DNA from: Cristatella mucedo | Taxonomy: Eukaryota > Bryozoa > Phylactolaemata > Cristatellidae | Reading direction: 5' to 3' | Assembly: GCA_009760855.2 (NCBI GenBank) | Contig: WPIO01000138.1 | Span: forward strand, 744,001 to 808,000 | Length of the DNA stretch: 64,000 nt | In this document: piece by piece, positions 1 to 11,822 of the stretch | Position numbering within the stretch: position 1 is the first letter of the stretch | Layout: each line of letters begins with the position of its first letter | Program-made: the position numbers and the translations under genes | Notes under the pieces: generated by a model | Seen by the model: only the letters and a program-made list of their open reading frames with translations | The model's database searches: none | What the model was told of the DNA's origin: nothing

Positions 1-509
1 AATACCAGAAATGAGAAGGATCGAACGTTCCTTTGTCAAATTTTGATTTCCCTTGTAATTTAAATTCATCAGACACTGATATTTCTCATTTGAGCAGTGA
101 GGCTCCTTAAATGGATTAGGAAACCAGAATCATCTTTACTAATATATTGCAAAGGTTTGCTTTACCTATATCCCCTGATTATGGGAACAATCGAACGCTG
201 AAATTTCAAGCAGAATAAATTATCTGATTTTGAGTCAACAGAAAATTGAGTGCTCAGCTTTCAGTAGAGGTACCGGCACATAATGCCGTAATTGGCATGC
301 TATATCTTTGTCGTAATTGCGTTTAATTTATTCCATAGCGATTAATACATTCACTGATTTCCTTCAATTATTGAGCCGAATGTGTACTTAAAATATTCCT
401 AGAATTCTGTTGCTGTTCTTATAACTAAGCAAAAGATTCATCTAGTGAGCAATGACGTGCTGCACGGTCGAGTCCAAACAAGAAACTAGGATCGTCATTT
501 TGAATGAAA

Positions 510-515
510 TTTATT
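510..515 (-). promoter_or_regulatory. Polyadenylation signal of locus 1
   Basis: AATAAA on the minus strand, 80 nt after the stop codon of locus 1. The corresponding hexamer in the copy near 22.27 kb is altered to AATACA. Confidence 0.5.
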
Positions 516-594
516 GTCACGAATTCTGCAAGCACAGCCTATTATTCATTGTGTAGAGCTGTTTTAGTATCTGTGTCTGTTACTATATTACCAG

Positions 595-1133
595 TTACCG
601 TCCCAAAAGGAGATGTGGCGACTGTGTTAAAACTCGACCAAAACTGTTGGCTACCTGTTGTAAATTGGAAGAAAGACTCCTCTTTGCTCGGGCGTATTCT
701 AAAATGATAAGATGGAAAATGGTTATATTTTTAATAATTACCTTGTGATGCAGAGTTTTAACTCAAATCGAGTCGGAATCGCTTCGCTGTCCCTAAACGT
801 ACCTTTGAAATTGTCTTCTAATTCTGCTAGTAACTCAATGGTTACATCATGATTATCAACCGAATTCTGTAAATGAGCGAAGCTACAATCGTCTTAGTTT
901 CACGGTTGCTATCAGTCAACATTGAAACAGAAATATAACAGCTGTCATGGAATCTTACAACTTCCATACCACTTTGGAATAATATTTTTCTTTATTAATT
1001 GATCACATGTATGTTCAATTCATTCTGAAATCTTATATCAACTGCAAACTAAAACACGCCTATCTCTACTCACCTCAGACAGTACTGCATGAAAGAGAAG
1101 CCCTACGATGAGAGCGACTGTGAAGGACTTCAT
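595..1133 (-). CDS. Small secreted peptide precursor, three coding exons, apparently intact (locus 1)
   Basis: Coding exons are 1074-1133, 803-866 and 595-698. Exon 1 (60 nt) starts MKSFTVALIVGLL, a typical signal peptide with a Leu/Val-rich core and a small-residue end (AVLS), and is followed by donor GTGAGT. Exon 2 (64 nt) has acceptor TTACAG and donor GTACGT; it codes 21 residues, six of them acidic (motif ELLAELEDNF). Exon 3 has acceptor ATTTTAG and codes EYARAKR followed by 27 residues ending LLLGR and a TAA stop. The Lys-Arg pair is a prohormone-convertase site, and terminal Gly-Arg suggests trimming and C-terminal amidation. The released peptide has no Cys and no acidic residue. Intron phases are 0 and 1. 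The start was chosen because an acceptor (TTTTAG) lies six bases upstream of this ATG. Role unknown: defence, venom or signalling peptide. The gene model is inferred from splice signals and from conservation at the other loci. Confidence 0.8.
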
Positions 1134-1261
1134 TTTTCCTAAAAGCACAAGAACATATTCCTGATGCTACAGTTTTTATCAAATCTCAAATAGTGAAATA
1201 ATTTAAAAAAAGATGTTGTTAAACAGTCATAAAGTATCCCCTCCTCGGGCGCAAACCCATG

Positions 1262-1264
<3 letters not shown>

Positions 1265-1299
<35 letters not shown>

Positions 1300-1300
1300 C
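1265..1300. repeat. (CA)n microsatellite
   Basis: An alternating AC/CA run with one interruption (ACGC). It lies inside the predicted 5' UTR intron of locus 1. Confidence 0.9.
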
Positions 1301-1393
1301 TTACGTCCACAGACACACAGTGAAGCATGGATGCACCAACAATACGGCAATCCATCCAACATAATCAGAGAGATTGTATTTTTGAGCAACTCA

Positions 1394-1425
1394 CCTTATG
1401 ACAGGATACAAACCTGGCAATAGAT
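1394..1425 (-). other. Predicted 5' untranslated exon of locus 1
   Basis: On the minus strand a donor CATAAG|GTGAGT lies at 1394/1393, and an acceptor CTTTTAG lies just before the ATG at 1139. Together they define a 255-bp 5' UTR intron that contains the CA repeat. The upstream end is inferred from the TATA box and is approximate. Confidence 0.45.
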
Positions 1426-1447
1426 ACAAAAGCTGCCTGCATAGCAA

Positions 1448-1455
1448 TTTATATA
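1448..1455 (-). promoter_or_regulatory. TATA box of locus 1
   Basis: The minus strand reads TATATAAA here, 54 bp upstream of the predicted non-coding exon's donor. A start site about 25-30 bp downstream would give a short 5' exon. The related copy at 22.3-22.6 kb has lost this box with a deletion of roughly 540 bp. Confidence 0.45.
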
Positions 1456-1625
1456 GTAGAGAGATGTAGCAATCAGCTGATGTACGGGCAGCAAAGCAAA
1501 CGTAAAAAAAGTCGTTAGAATTTCAAGACAAATACCATCACCAAGAACAGTAACCACACATACCAAGCAGAGCAAGCAGGGACCTACTATGCCACTTGCT
1601 AGTTTGGCTACAATATACACACCGG

Positions 1626-1646
1626 TCTCTCTCTCTCTCTCTCTCA
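1626..1646. repeat. Short (TC)n microsatellite
   Basis: About ten CT units. This is the short allele of the repeat that is expanded at 22838-22918 and appears inverted as (GA)n at 27775-27873. Confidence 0.9.
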
Positions 1647-4234
1647 CAATTATCAGGTTTTAATCAATCAGCACACTCCTGCCTGTCGGCCGCTAGAAAG
1701 CTAGTATAGTCAAAACTTACGATTATCGAAGGTTAGCAGACGAGCTAATATTCACTGCTCGATGTATGGTGCAATTTTGCAGGAGCTGGTGAAAAGGACC
1801 TATTCAGTAGAAGTTTAAATAGCTTAGAGAAATGCTGGTAGCGGCAGTGAAAACACCTCTGCGATAGTTGACAGATTAGTCAGAATCAGTAGGAGGCCAG
1901 GTGGAGGTCAGTGTGAAAGCGCCAGAAGAAAGAGCAAGACAAGCTTGGACTGCAAACGGAGCATGCTTGAGAGTTCAAGATTGGTGCCTTATGATCGCTA
2001 CGCCACAGAGCCATAAACAAGCAGCTACAAGTTTAAGGCAAGCCAATTTTCATAGAGCTACGCCCTGCTGAATAGTAGCAACGTTTACTACGAGCTTTGG
2101 CACTATGCCAGTATCAGCCATTTCCATTTCATGATTTAGATATTTGGCAACATAAAGCAGCCCAAAGCCTAGACATCAACCATGAGATTTAAATAGACCC
2201 TGTCCTCTGCTCACGCTGCCTCTGCCTGAGTGAGAGGATACTGCCTCACTCAATTAATCTACTCCTTCCAGAAATGCCAGTGCTTTAGGACAAACCTGAC
2301 ATAGTCCTTTATCGTTCAGTAACTTCTTCGAAGAATAAATAATATTAAATATTATTGCAACTCTCGGATACAATTGACGGGTGTCTTAAAGTAAGCAACT
2401 GCTATTCGCAACTGAACCAGGTCGTCCGAGACGTGACTAGTACGACTGCACTTTGCATTGTAGAAGCGGAAAGACATTCGACGTTGACTTTGACGTCAAA
2501 GAAATACAAATATCAATTTTCAACAATGTGGGGAGTGTTTGTAAACATTTTTGGATTACCGTCATATAGGCTCTCAGGTTATTTTGCTGTAACTTTAAAC
2601 AGAATTTAATGCTATTGATAAATAAGCTGTTATGGAGAACATACTGTGATGATAGGGCCCCTCTAGCATGACCAAATTATAGGCATTTAATTTTATCTAA
2701 GAAGTCCTGATCGGCCAAGTGGCAATGTAGCTTTGAACAACAATAAAGATAAATGCAGTCGATGACCGAGGCTACGTGCTCGAACCTATGACACTTCTAA
2801 TGAATGTAAATCAACGCTTGGTACTTTTAGCTTAAACAAGAAATGAATAATATTAAAGACGTTTACGTAATTTCATCAAAATGGCAAAAGTAAACCGAGA
2901 AGTGTTATTAGTGAGATTTTCTCCGGGGACTTGAGTTCGGTGCCAATAGTACACTGTCACTCGATTTTAGATATATTCACTAAGTAATAATTTAGATTAT
3001 TTTTCTTCACATTATTTAAACATATGCTATTGCTTTGATATTTCATCTAATTCTATTTTAAAAATCTCACTAATGACTCTGGCCTATGGGTTGCAGGGAG
3101 TGGCAGACAAAGCATCGGTATTGAGTGACGATAGAAGCAACTTGTCGGTTAAGATAAGAGAAAGGGTTGCAAAAACGTAGAATGATTAACCCTTTAAATT
3201 GACCTGGCTAGCAAATCTTTCAGGAGTGTAAGTACGGTAAGTAAGGGGTGTAATTTAAAGCATTACTCTAACTTTTTACCAGGCGATCGCATCTTCAGGT
3301 TTGAGCCCGCCCACTACTTGATAATAAATTGCAGATATTCGCGTCTGCTTAGAAAATAATAAAGAACCAAGTTTACAGTTGAATTTATTTACTCCGTATC
3401 AGCTTGTGGAGTTAAGGATGATCTATTTAAGGAGGTGCAATGAATTGCTTATAGTTTGGGTTATAATGCTTGACTAATTGTGTCTTGTGGGGAAATGGCA
3501 ACTTCAGCAGCCTGCTAGTTGTTGTCGAACAGCAATAGCTACAAACAAGCTGCCAAGTGACTTTAAGATTTTGGGTTTCAGAAATTGGTGTCTTTACCGT
3601 CGCACTCCGACATACCTATCCTGACTACTTCAGTGGATTGGATGCCATTTAAAAGATGCTGCAAACTCAACTGCACTCAAGGGCATTTGTAAAGCTGATG
3701 ACCACATGCACAGCATGCTAACACAAGAAGATCCTGAGGACACTATAACTGCCAAAAAATGGCCGCTATGCTTTGCGCAAGTAGGTAAAGTAAATAAAAA
3801 TATAATTTGGTTCTGCAAGTTAGCTATACCTTCAACATTATTTTTTTGAAACCCCCAAATTGTTAATGTCACTAACGGCGTTATTCACTGGAAGTTGAGA
3901 TTTACCGACGGTTGGTGATTTTTCTAGGTAAGTTCAAGTGTGCATCCATATTGAGCAGTTTTCGCCTCAATGAGCTCAGCTCACTCGAAGAAGATCATCT
4001 GAGAGCTTCTACGGAAGCTCAGCTTCAGCCACTAAGTGAATATCAAATGCGACTGTGGTTACTTGAGGGATAGTGAAGATATTTTTTTAGTTTACGGTAG
4101 CAGCTAACATATTAAGATAGTCACTGTCTCACCAATAGCAACTGAACTGAAATAAGTAAAAAAAAATCCTAGCTGATGTTACAGCCTAATTTGTATTGCG
4201 ACAGAAAAGTCTCTTTATGACTATCATTAGAGGT

Positions 4235-4345
4235 GGCTGTGGCCATAAAGGATCAGCCCCCACCGGAATCGAACAAACGACTAGGGGACCGAGATCGTGA
4301 AAGTAACCAGTTCACCTAGTGTGCCAGCAGTGTTCACCAATTACC
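4235..4345 (-). mobile_element. tRNA-derived SINE-like fragment
   Basis: On the minus strand an A-box-like TAGGTGAACTGGTTA is followed about 35 nt later by a B-box-like GTTCGATTCC, then a tail that resembles the tail at 53690-53800. The acceptor stem does not pair, so it is not a functional tRNA. The two copies share spacing and the GGTCC..AGTCGT segment between the boxes. Confidence 0.5.
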
Positions 4346-4479
4346 AAGCTCCGTTAGGGGAAGCTCTGTAAAATGCACTATCGTAATCATTATTGAGATA
4401 CTGGCCTACTGTTGTGGCAAATGGAGCAATTAAACTTGTGGGTTAGTTTTTAGCCATTGCCACATGTCAAAACTTTATA

Positions 4480-5036
4480 TTGACCTGCATCATGTCTCAG
4501 TGAAGCAGAGCATCGACTTCGAGGTTTTTGTTACTCGCTTACAGGTCCCTTCATTTATTTTAATCTAGCAACATTGCCTGACCAACTCCTACCCAAGGCT
4601 AACCATCGTATAACCATGTTTTAAGACTATAACTGTTTAACTATACCTCATAAAAACCTCAAATCCACCGGAGACCCTTCATTAGGTTTGTATGCTCGCA
4701 TAGACTTTAACTCAATCCCAACTCAAGTCACGACATCTGATATTTCCACCTAGCAAAAGAATCCAAAACACATTTATCTATCACAGCATTTCATTAGTTA
4801 CTCTAATGTTTCTTACGTGTGCTTATGCTTGGTAACACTGCTTGTTGCCGATAACCATACTTGTATGCTGATCCTGTTACTGTCACCCCGAATCGTGCTA
4901 TTCTTGTCGTTTATTGAGCATGATACATACAATCAGTCGATAGAACATCTTTTGCATGAAATCCTAACTGCCTAGAAGGAAATTGATGTCTCTAAGGGCT
5001 CTATTTCTAATTAGTTATTATTGTTATTATTATTAG
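4480..5036 (+). mobile_element. Old L2/CR1-like family A 3' fragment
   Basis: This is a degraded match to the C-terminal RT region and 3' UTR of the better-preserved copies at 29.7-30.3 and 44.8-45.35 kb. It ends in ATTATTGTTATTATTATTAG, the family's 3' tail. Equivalent fragments recur in the other units (10.1, 15.9, 50.6 and 56.5 kb), so the insertion predates the unit duplications. Confidence 0.65.
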
Positions 5037-8000
5037 ATATATTGTTGCAGAAGGACGTAGATTTGAATGCAGTGTGTTGCAGAAAAATTAAAGTTAGCTG
5101 CAGAAAGAGCTAGTGCTAATACCGTATCTAGTTTTATCTCAAATGTAGACAGTGTGACCATCGCGTTGAGATGTAACTGCTTTTTCAGATGACCCGAACT
5201 TCTAATTTCAAGAAGAATGCCTACAGAAATTTTATACTTATCAAACTGACATATCCTACGGGTGTTTTTTTCAAGGCAGTGCAAGTTTTGTGAATTATGA
5301 TTACATGGAAAGTGAGTTTTTCCGTCAAGAGCCTGCATCATATAAAAAAATAGGTGTCAGCTCCTAAACATGTCACAGCAGAACGGAAAGATTCTGCTAA
5401 CTTGTGTATTTGTATATTTTGCCGTATTCTTGTTTACACTAAGCACTGTGATTGGGGATTGTAGCATTAACTAGTCGATAATACTTGATATGGTGTATCT
5501 GCAAAGTGCCCATACATAGAACAAGTTCTCTAATGGGTCTGTACACAACTATTATTGTTGTTGCATTTGAGTCCGTTTGCCATGTCCATTTCGGCTGCTA
5601 AAACATTGAACCAGCGTCATTGACTAATTCTTGGTAGTTGACACTAGTGGAGTTTCAGTAAAATAAGGATACATGCGTGTTAAGCACCCAAATAAAACTT
5701 TTCATTTTCAGTTTAAGGTAAAGCCAGTTTTGGAAAGCTTGCAATGGTCTCCGAAGCCCTTCTAATTCAGGCGATAGTAAGCAGCAAGGTATACAATATA
5801 ACTTGGTTTACCTGAAAAAGGCTGTTTGATAGATGCATAGAGCATTGTCTTGGAGTCTCGATGTAGAGGACAAACGTTTTTAGCAAGACACCTGCACACT
5901 CCACGAAGGTATCGTTTTAATATCTGCGATCCTGATATTCCGCATCTATTATTTGTACATGCATTTACATCCCCTTTGCGTATTGCCCGCTGAGGCAAGC
6001 ATGGGGATATGACAAAAATAACCCAGGACATAATTTCAAATTTATCCGGAACTCATGGGCTCGTCAAGCTGAGGTAAAGTCTTCGGAGTACTTTCAAGAC
6101 ATACTCTGATTACACAGTGAAGCAACGAATGAGCTGTCTCCTAATGCTTGCTCCTTACTAGGGAATGGTAGCATCTAGTGGCAAGTGGCTGAGCCAGGAA
6201 TCACCTGCAAACATGCATTAACGAGTTTCTAGCTCTGCAAGAAGCCGTCAAAACTGCGACAACTAAGCTCAAATTAAGGAGTCCCATTAACGTCATGTAA
6301 ATCAGGAAGAGTGCGTTTTCTAAATTTTATTCTTGCATTTAAAAGTATGCGTCCTCCATGAATGAAAATAATCCATGTCCACAGCATAGTCAGAATTAAG
6401 TCTAGAAATGATCATCTGATTTTTAGCACGTTTCCTAGCCAAGGCTGCTCTATAAAGCTGCACTATTTACGCGATAGGCAGCACGCGGTACTATTATGTA
6501 AGGTCTCTTCAGTCTTACGCTGGCAGCAGAGGCTATGTTGCAATTATTGGCAGTAGATAGAGAGCTTTAGGAGTTAGCACGGAAGTGATAATGAGCCAAG
6601 TGCATAGGGGTGGTGCAATATAATAAAATCCCTGTTTCTAAACGCAGTAATATGAATAAAGACGATCATTTCAGAGACTCAAATTCTTCATAAGAACAAA
6701 TGCTTTCGCTCAAAACCGCAGGAAAAGTGAACTTGCCGTGGAGAGGCAGCTGCATCTCCCGTGATGCTGTGCAACAAGTTCCAGGAGCTACACAATCTCA
6801 AAACTGTTTTCTTCAACTGTATTATTTCTATATATTTTCATATATTTCTTTTTATTTTCTAGCAGCCTACTCTTCAAACGATTAATAGACAATCAAAAAC
6901 AATATGTACACAGTTAATAATAGGCAATGTGAAATTTGCATACAACAAAGAATATGACCTTGCACAAAACATGCTGGTCAAGCAGTAGGTCGACCGTGAA
7001 ATCAAAGTCAATCAAGGTAGAATATGCCTGCCATTACATATAACAGCGAGTCAAGTCCAGATAATTCAATAATTAAAGCAGGAAAAAAATTATTGAATGC
7101 CAAAATAAATTAATCATAGAACACGAATCAAATAGCTAGGGACGCTTTCCTACTTTGGTTTTTAATTTTTATAGATCACGCCGATCAGAAAAAAGGCAAT
7201 GTGTGTTTTCAAAGACTTGTGGACTAGGTTCACTGGATGGTCCGACGAGATATTGAAGTTTAGCACAGCAGCAATAAGCCATAACAGCGGCAATGTGTCG
7301 TATTTAGCCAAACATGAGGACGAGAGATCCAACTAAATAAGACAACTGCATATTCGAGCGCAGTTGTAAATCGTATCTGGGAAAAGAGAAAAATAAAAGA
7401 ATCCTCGAAGATGTATCTTACACACAGTAGGTACAAACAGGCATACACAAAGTCCACAAATCTCCAATGATCGATTGAAGGTAACCTCTGCAATTAGCCA
7501 GAGGATCTGATGATCGAAGTCTACTACGACCTGACAAAACAGGCGCACACAAGAGGTTGCCGAATGACGGAAAAAAGTTATGGATTAGGAAGGGGCTTGC
7601 CAAACGAGAGTGAACGAGTCCGTTGAGGACAGATAAGACCTAGGCTGGTGAGGCTTAAGCCAACGAGACTGCATGGTAGTCGTAGACGCATAGCAACAGT
7701 GTTTTTTTTGGGTTGCCATCGATGAAGCAGTGAAAAAACCGAGGTTACCGAGTAAGGCAAGGCGGCCGCAGCAGGGCCGTACACGAGGTAACCTCGTGTA
7801 CTACCAAAAACTATGAAACATGTATCACAGCTGCATGCTGTCGCTGAGTGATAACTTGTCGCCCGCATTGGCCAAACAATCGAATGATTTTGCAACGTGG
7901 CATTCGACGCTAGTTCAATCAAAGCCCTCATATCAAAGCTAATTCGTACGACCAAAGAGTCATTCCCAAGCCTAAGCTACCACGACAGCGAAGCAGTGTG

Positions 8001-9268
8001 ATCTACGGAAGACCTACCCGTGCTTTAGAATTGCCTAGTCTGTGGCTCTTACGGCATGTGCCAAGAATTTAAGGACAACAGATTAGCATTTTTCTAAACT
8101 GCCGCACACGATAATTTTATACTTTCCCGTGATGGCTGTGATAAGAGACAGACACAACTCAGTACTGAAACGTTTGGGTACAGCCTTTAGGGTAAACTTA
8201 GGTAGCCGCAAAGTATAGAGTGTTTGAAGAAGCCACTTCCTCTCCCCACTGAATCACGTCGTTTAACAAGTTACTTGCACGGCTACAGCTGCCATATTGG
8301 AAACGGCTAAACTTCTGACATTTACAAGGATGTCATAGAAATGCCTCCTTGCATTTTCAACACTGCAGCAAGTTTATACGAAAGTTTTGCGGCTTGCTGC
8401 TTTGGAATTTCTTAGCTTGTTTTGCTTGGTCTGCATGCAGCCTCTGGTACAATTAATTAATAAGCTGTTAATACGCACATTACAACAAGACGTATTACCG
8501 ATGGCATGACACTCGGATAGGTTAAATTGTATTACCGAAGCATTGATTTTAGCAAGCTGTCATGTAGTCCAGAAGTTACTGATGCTGAATTTACTTGATG
8601 ACAGAGGTCATGGGCTTGAGAGCCGTAGCGCTTGTGAAAACATTAACTTAAGGTTTTCCTCGGCTGAAATTTAAATGACTAATATTAAGAAGGTTTCACG
8701 GATTTAGTTTTAATAGGCTATAGCCAACCAAAGAGTGCAACTAGTATGAGGTAATCCCAGGACCTGCATTTGATGCAAATAATTGAAAATGTACGCTGGG
8801 TCTCACTTTTTGACTAGATCATTCAATGAAATTTATGATTGGTTTTCCTGAGATAATTTGCACATCAAACTGGGCTTTGATCTATTAATTACTCCGCTTT
8901 GTGGAACTCCCTTAGCAACATGGCCGTGCGAGTTGCACTAGAAAGGACAAAATGCTTGCACATTAAGCGACTATAGAAGTTAGTTGTCAGTTCAGAAAAT
9001 AAACGACTCAAAATACAGAATTCGCATCATAATAACTTTCCGGCTAGCGTATTTACCTCAAACTTAGGCACGACAGCTGGAAACTTTGGCGTGAGTTTGT
9101 ACTGGTCGACTGCGTCTTTTGCATTGTTCAGTCAGCCTACTACAACATATAAAATAGCGGAAATTCGGTGGACTTTGACAATTAATCAGCATTCAAGTTG
9201 ACTATTGAATTTCTTTAGTCCGTTTTAACTTCTACACTTAGTGATTATATATTTCACTCATATGCAGC

Positions 9269-9294
9269 GAGGCATAGGCATAGGCATAGGCCCA
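9269..9294. repeat. Short CATAGG hexamer repeat
   Basis: Three to four tandem GGCATA units, next to a short GCCCAGCTCGTCAGCTGGGGT stretch with a small inverted repeat (CAGCT...AGCTG). Confidence 0.7.
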
Positions 9295-10109
9295 GCTCGT
9301 CAGCTGGGGTTATCATATGCACTTCGGTGATTACGTGGGAAGTGCGGCCACACCATCAGGCTGCTAGGATCCATTGAACTGCAAGAACTACAGGCGAGCA
9401 GCAAATCACATTTAAAACCTGGTTTCTCACGCATATGACTCTCATTCTTTCCACTCAGACCTACCTATTCCAAAAACTTGCATTGAATTTGTGCCATTAC
9501 AAAATGCTGTACACTTAACCGTAGTAGACGGCATTTTTAGAGTGGCTGTCGGCTGATAACTTGTGCTCATGCCTGAAGATGCTGGGCACACTTTAATTTT
9601 TGGATTGAAAATTGTATGCCTTATACTGATACGTAAAGTAAGTAAGAGTCAACTTCGGTTCTATGGATCGCCATACCGTTGAAATGTTTTTTTAAAGCCC
9701 TCAGAGTTTTGGTCGGAAACGGCATTCATCGTTGGAAGTAGAGATGTACCGGCAATTTGCGATTTCTCCTACGCCAGTTCAGGTCCGTGGTCCTAGAACC
9801 AACTTCACCTGAATCTAACTAAGCCTGTGCAAAAAAGGTCATCTGATGGCTTTCTGGAAGCTAATTTTCAGCCATGCAATGGTAAAAATGTGCTGGCGGT
9901 TGCTAAGGAGATACTGAAAAATTTCCCATGGATACTGGTGGATGCTACCCACTGCAGATAGTCACCATTCCGCCTATGAGACTGAGCAGTCACAAGCTAC
10001 TGATTGATAAATAGTAAGTTTTCAAAGTTTATGAAATAGCGAGCTTACTTTTGTGACAACCGAAATATTTAGAATCTCGGGCATCTTTCAGCCACGAGAA
10101 ATCGCTATT

Positions 10110-10735
10110 AGTGAGTCCTGCGGTTGCCATTTATCACCACTTCTCGTCCACCTGGACTGGTTCCCAGTCAAGTAACGCCTTCACTTACAGGTTTCGTCAC
10201 GAATATTGAGGTCTCTTCATTCTTTTGCTTTCGTTTAACTGACAGACTGACTTCCCTACCAGGGTCAGCATCGTGCCTTCTGGTTTTCAGAATCTATCTG
10301 CTTACCCATACCTCATGCAAATCTGAAATCCTTCGGAGACTGTGCCTCAGTTCGTATGATCCCAAAAACAGAAACTCACCCCTAAAATGAGTAACACAAT
10401 TTCTTGACTTGTCCAGATTTAAAGAAACTACAAGCACATCTATTTATCGGGGGATGGAGTGGGTAAATATGATTTGTCCTCGTCGTGCTATTACATGCTG
10501 ACACTGTGCATGTTGCCAGGAACCATATTTGCATGCTGACCCTGTGCACGTCACCACTAACGTCTTTATTTTCGTTTTTTATTAAGAATTTTACCGCCGA
10601 ACACTCGATTGTGCTTCATTTGCAGAAAAATTAGAGTTCATGAAAAAATATTTGGTTCTCTGAACGGGCCATATCAATGCGCCAGATAAACTGAATAATT
10701 AGGATAATTAATAATATTACTGTTAAACTAGTACG
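10110..10735 (+). mobile_element. Old L2/CR1-like family A 3' fragment
   Basis: Begins in the RT C-terminal region (the His-Leu-Asp-Trp equivalent near 10150 corresponds to LADLHWLPVK in family A). It runs through the 3' UTR block with GCATGCTGACCCTGTGCA at about 10530 to a degraded ATT-rich end. Its last 290 bases also occur inverted at 11529-11822. Confidence 0.65.
10439..10731 (+). repeat. Left arm of a ~290-bp inverted repeat
   Basis: The reverse complement of this segment matches 11529-11822 at roughly 90% by eye, with a spacer of about 800 bp. The content is the 3' end of a family A element. Confidence 0.85.
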
Positions 10736-11528
10736 TGAAAGTGAATGCAGCGAGTTTCAGAATACTATACGCTAAGCAGAATATAAGGTTAATGCTAATA
10801 TTGTTTTCACTCAAAAACGGACTGGTGACCTCAGTCTTGGTAGGTAACTTCTTGTTTGCTATAAATGGCCCGAACGTCTTTTTTCACCAATAATGTGTTG
10901 CTATTTTGCTCACAGATCGCATTAACTTGTTACTAGCGTTTTCAAATTTTTCAACTTAGTTACAAAAATTTGTTTCTCATGAAGATTAAGAAGTGGGTTA
11001 ATTATCTTTCACGAGCCTGCCTCAAACGGAGAATAGGTGTTAGCTCCTCAACACGTCACAGCACAGATAGAGACTGGTCGCAAGCGATTCGTTCTTTGTG
11101 TGTCAATGATTGCTAACATTATAGGCTCTTCGTAAGGATGCTACCTCCAAGCATTTGGTAAAAATCTATATATAGCATCCGCAAAGTGCTTAGACAGACT
11201 TATAGTTCTATAACGGCGATGTTCCAGTAATTATTATTGTTATAACAATTGAGTTCGTTTCCCATGACAATTGTGGCTGCCTAAACACTGAGCCACTGGC
11301 GTTTACTGATTGCTAATGGTTGAAACTTGCAGAGTTTCAGTCAAGTTAGTGTTAAGCACCCAAACAAAGATTAATTTTTATTTTAAGGTATCGCTAATAT
11401 TTAAGGGCTTTCTTCGCTCTCTAAAGTCCTGATCATTCACTTGATGGTACGCAACCATGTATAGAATTTAACTTTCTTACCTAAAAAATGTATTGATGTG
11501 CGGTATAACACCTACCCACATATTGTTT

Positions 11529-11822
11529 AACAGTAATATTATTAATTATCCTAATTATTCAGTATATGTGGCGCATTGATATGGCCCATTCAGAGAACCA
11601 AATATTTTTTCATGAACTCTAAATTTTCTGCAAGGGAAGCACAATTGAATGTTCGGCGGTAAAATCCTTAATAATCAACGGAAATCAAGACGTTAATGGT
11701 GACGCCCACAGGGTCAGCATGCAAATATGGTTCCTGGCAACACGCACAGTGTCAGCAAGTAATAGCACAACGAGGACAAATCATATTTACCCACTCCATC
11801 CTCCGATAAATAGATGCGTCTT
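11529..11822 (-). repeat. Right arm of the inverted repeat
   Basis: Inverted copy of 10439-10731, inserted into the unit between sequences (GTATTGATG... and ...ATTTCAGTAAGATACC) that are adjacent in the sister unit near 54.8-54.9 kb. Confidence 0.85.

Larger units (their letters stand above)
1..3900. repeat. Segmental duplication, copy 1 (contains locus 1)
   Basis: Nearly the whole stretch can be followed base for base, with small indels, at 21745-25265, and in a more diverged form at 47460-50470. Shared landmarks include the run near 1 with its TCGAACGTTCC-like opening, the peptide-gene exons, the TC microsatellite at about 1626, GTGTGAAAGCGCCAG at about 1911 and ACCTACCTATTC-like sequence at about 3610. 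Outside the peptide gene I see no coding sequence. Confidence 0.8.
3901..9060. repeat. Remainder of first ~5.8-kb repeat unit; no intact gene
   Basis: Blocks here align with 9.7-14.7 kb and 53.8-56 kb: the old L2 fragment, a GCAGAA...GCTGAG block at about 5040-5230, GTGAGTTTCAG-type sequence at 5650 and an ACCTGCACACTC block at 5890. At 7170-7260 the minus strand matches the exon-2-like remnants seen at 12.85-12.95 and 28.33-28.42 kb, which suggests a fully decayed peptide-gene copy. The 5762-6031 minus frame is open but only partly conserved in other units, so I do not call it a gene. From 7.6 to 9.0 kb I see nothing beyond unit homology. Confidence 0.5.

Noticed and set aside
5762-6031. 89-codon Cys-containing minus frame (VCRCLAKNVCPLH)
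   Set aside because: The frame is partly readable in the 54.9 and 57.9 kb copies but with stops and no conserved Cys pattern. No start, splice or motif support.
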